Origin: Nocardioides guangzhouensis
Lineage (GTDB): Bacteria > Actinomycetota > Actinomycetes > Propionibacteriales > Nocardioidaceae
Direction of reading: 5' to 3'
Assembly (NCBI RefSeq): GCF_004519545.1
Contig: NZ_SDKM01000021.1
Location: forward strand, 22,097 to 86,096
DNA length: 64,000 nt
Shown: positions 63,897 through 64,000 of the stretch, in pieces
Position numbering within the stretch: the stretch's first letter is position 1
Layout: every line of letters begins with the position of its first letter
Program-made: the position numbers and the translations under genes
The notes under the pieces: generated by a model
Told to the model about the DNA's origin: nothing
The model's input: only the letters and a program-made list of their open reading frames with translations
Databases searched by the model: none

Positions 63897-64000
63897 TCAG
63901 CGGCGCCAGTGCGGGAGGAGCGCGGCCGGCGAGCGTCGACGTACGGCGCCCCACCAGAGGCCGGTGCCGTAGCCGAGGTCGTCGAGCCGGCGGGCCAGCA
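63897..64000 (-). CDS. C-terminal end of a gene, possibly a glycosyltransferase
   Basis: The last 33 codons on the reverse strand read LARRLDDLGYGTGLWWGAV and then RRRSPAALLPHWRR to a stop at 63897. The GYGTGLWWGA stretch resembles the C-terminus of family 2 glycosyltransferases such as the mycofactocin type, but this short end does not allow a firm assignment. The rest is beyond the window. Confidence 0.6.
   Translation of the reverse strand, partial: LARRLDDLGYGTGLWWGAVRRRSPAALLPHWRR

Overview
The window is 64 kb of very GC-rich DNA from an actinobacterium. Gene content and order, and short GC-rich dispersed intergenic repeats, point to the Nocardioidaceae (most likely Nocardioides or a close relative). 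This placement is inferred from gene content, not from an alignment. The backbone is the ribosomal-protein super-cluster, read on the minus strand: the str operon (rpsL-rpsG-fusA-tuf, 36.6 to 32.3 kb), the S10 operon (rpsJ to rpsQ, 26.5 to 21.2 kb), the spc operon (rplN to rplO, then secY-adk-map, 21.1 to 14.0 kb) and the alpha operon (infA-rpmJ-rpsM-rpsK-rpsD-rpoA-rplQ, 11.4 to 7.6 kb), followed by a sugar kinase and truA. No rRNA, tRNA, insertion sequence, prophage or CRISPR array was seen.

Accessory blocks interrupt this backbone. At 0-6 kb lie a MarR/MFS divergent pair, a secreted pappalysin-type metalloprotease, an ABC-F ATPase, a PAP2-family membrane protein and an RsmC-like methyltransferase. 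Between map and infA sit a disrupted small membrane-protein gene, an MsnO8-type flavin monooxygenase and an APH-like kinase. Between tuf and rpsJ sit a TetR regulator divergent from a homocysteine S-methyltransferase plus MFS transporter, trmB and two small envelope genes.

From 36.8 to 43.4 kb come a MarR/MFS pair, an NCS2 purine permease, DUF2530, DUF3027, another MFS protein and a cold-shock-domain protein. Then follow a HAD-LarE fusion protein and a secreted subtilase. A five-gene operon (PP2C phosphatase, FHA protein, RDD-FHA protein, ABC ATPase, ABC-2 permease) suggests phospho-threonine signalling tied to membrane transport. A block of a helicase-associated/WYL protein, a CGNR-type regulator and an XPB helicase suggests a DNA-repair module. 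The right end holds an N6-adenine-type methyltransferase with a small membrane protein, CutC, a DasR-like GntR regulator, a FtsX/MacB-type ABC exporter and the last codons of a gene that leaves the window.

Two non-coding themes stand out. First, many accessory genes have a TANNNT-like -10 hexamer 6-7 nt before the start codon, so they are probably transcribed as leaderless mRNAs; in two cases the hexamer overlaps the upstream gene's stop codon. Second, several families of intergenic palindromic repeats recur: a 22-bp-periodic array at two loci, a CCTAGGGTGCGTCTC-headed hairpin at two loci, a roughly 50-bp leader in front of two unrelated start codons, and a nested double palindrome at the right end. 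I found no clear candidate for a wholly new biological system. The HAD-LarE fusion, the XPB/WYL/CGNR block and the repeat families are the best leads.
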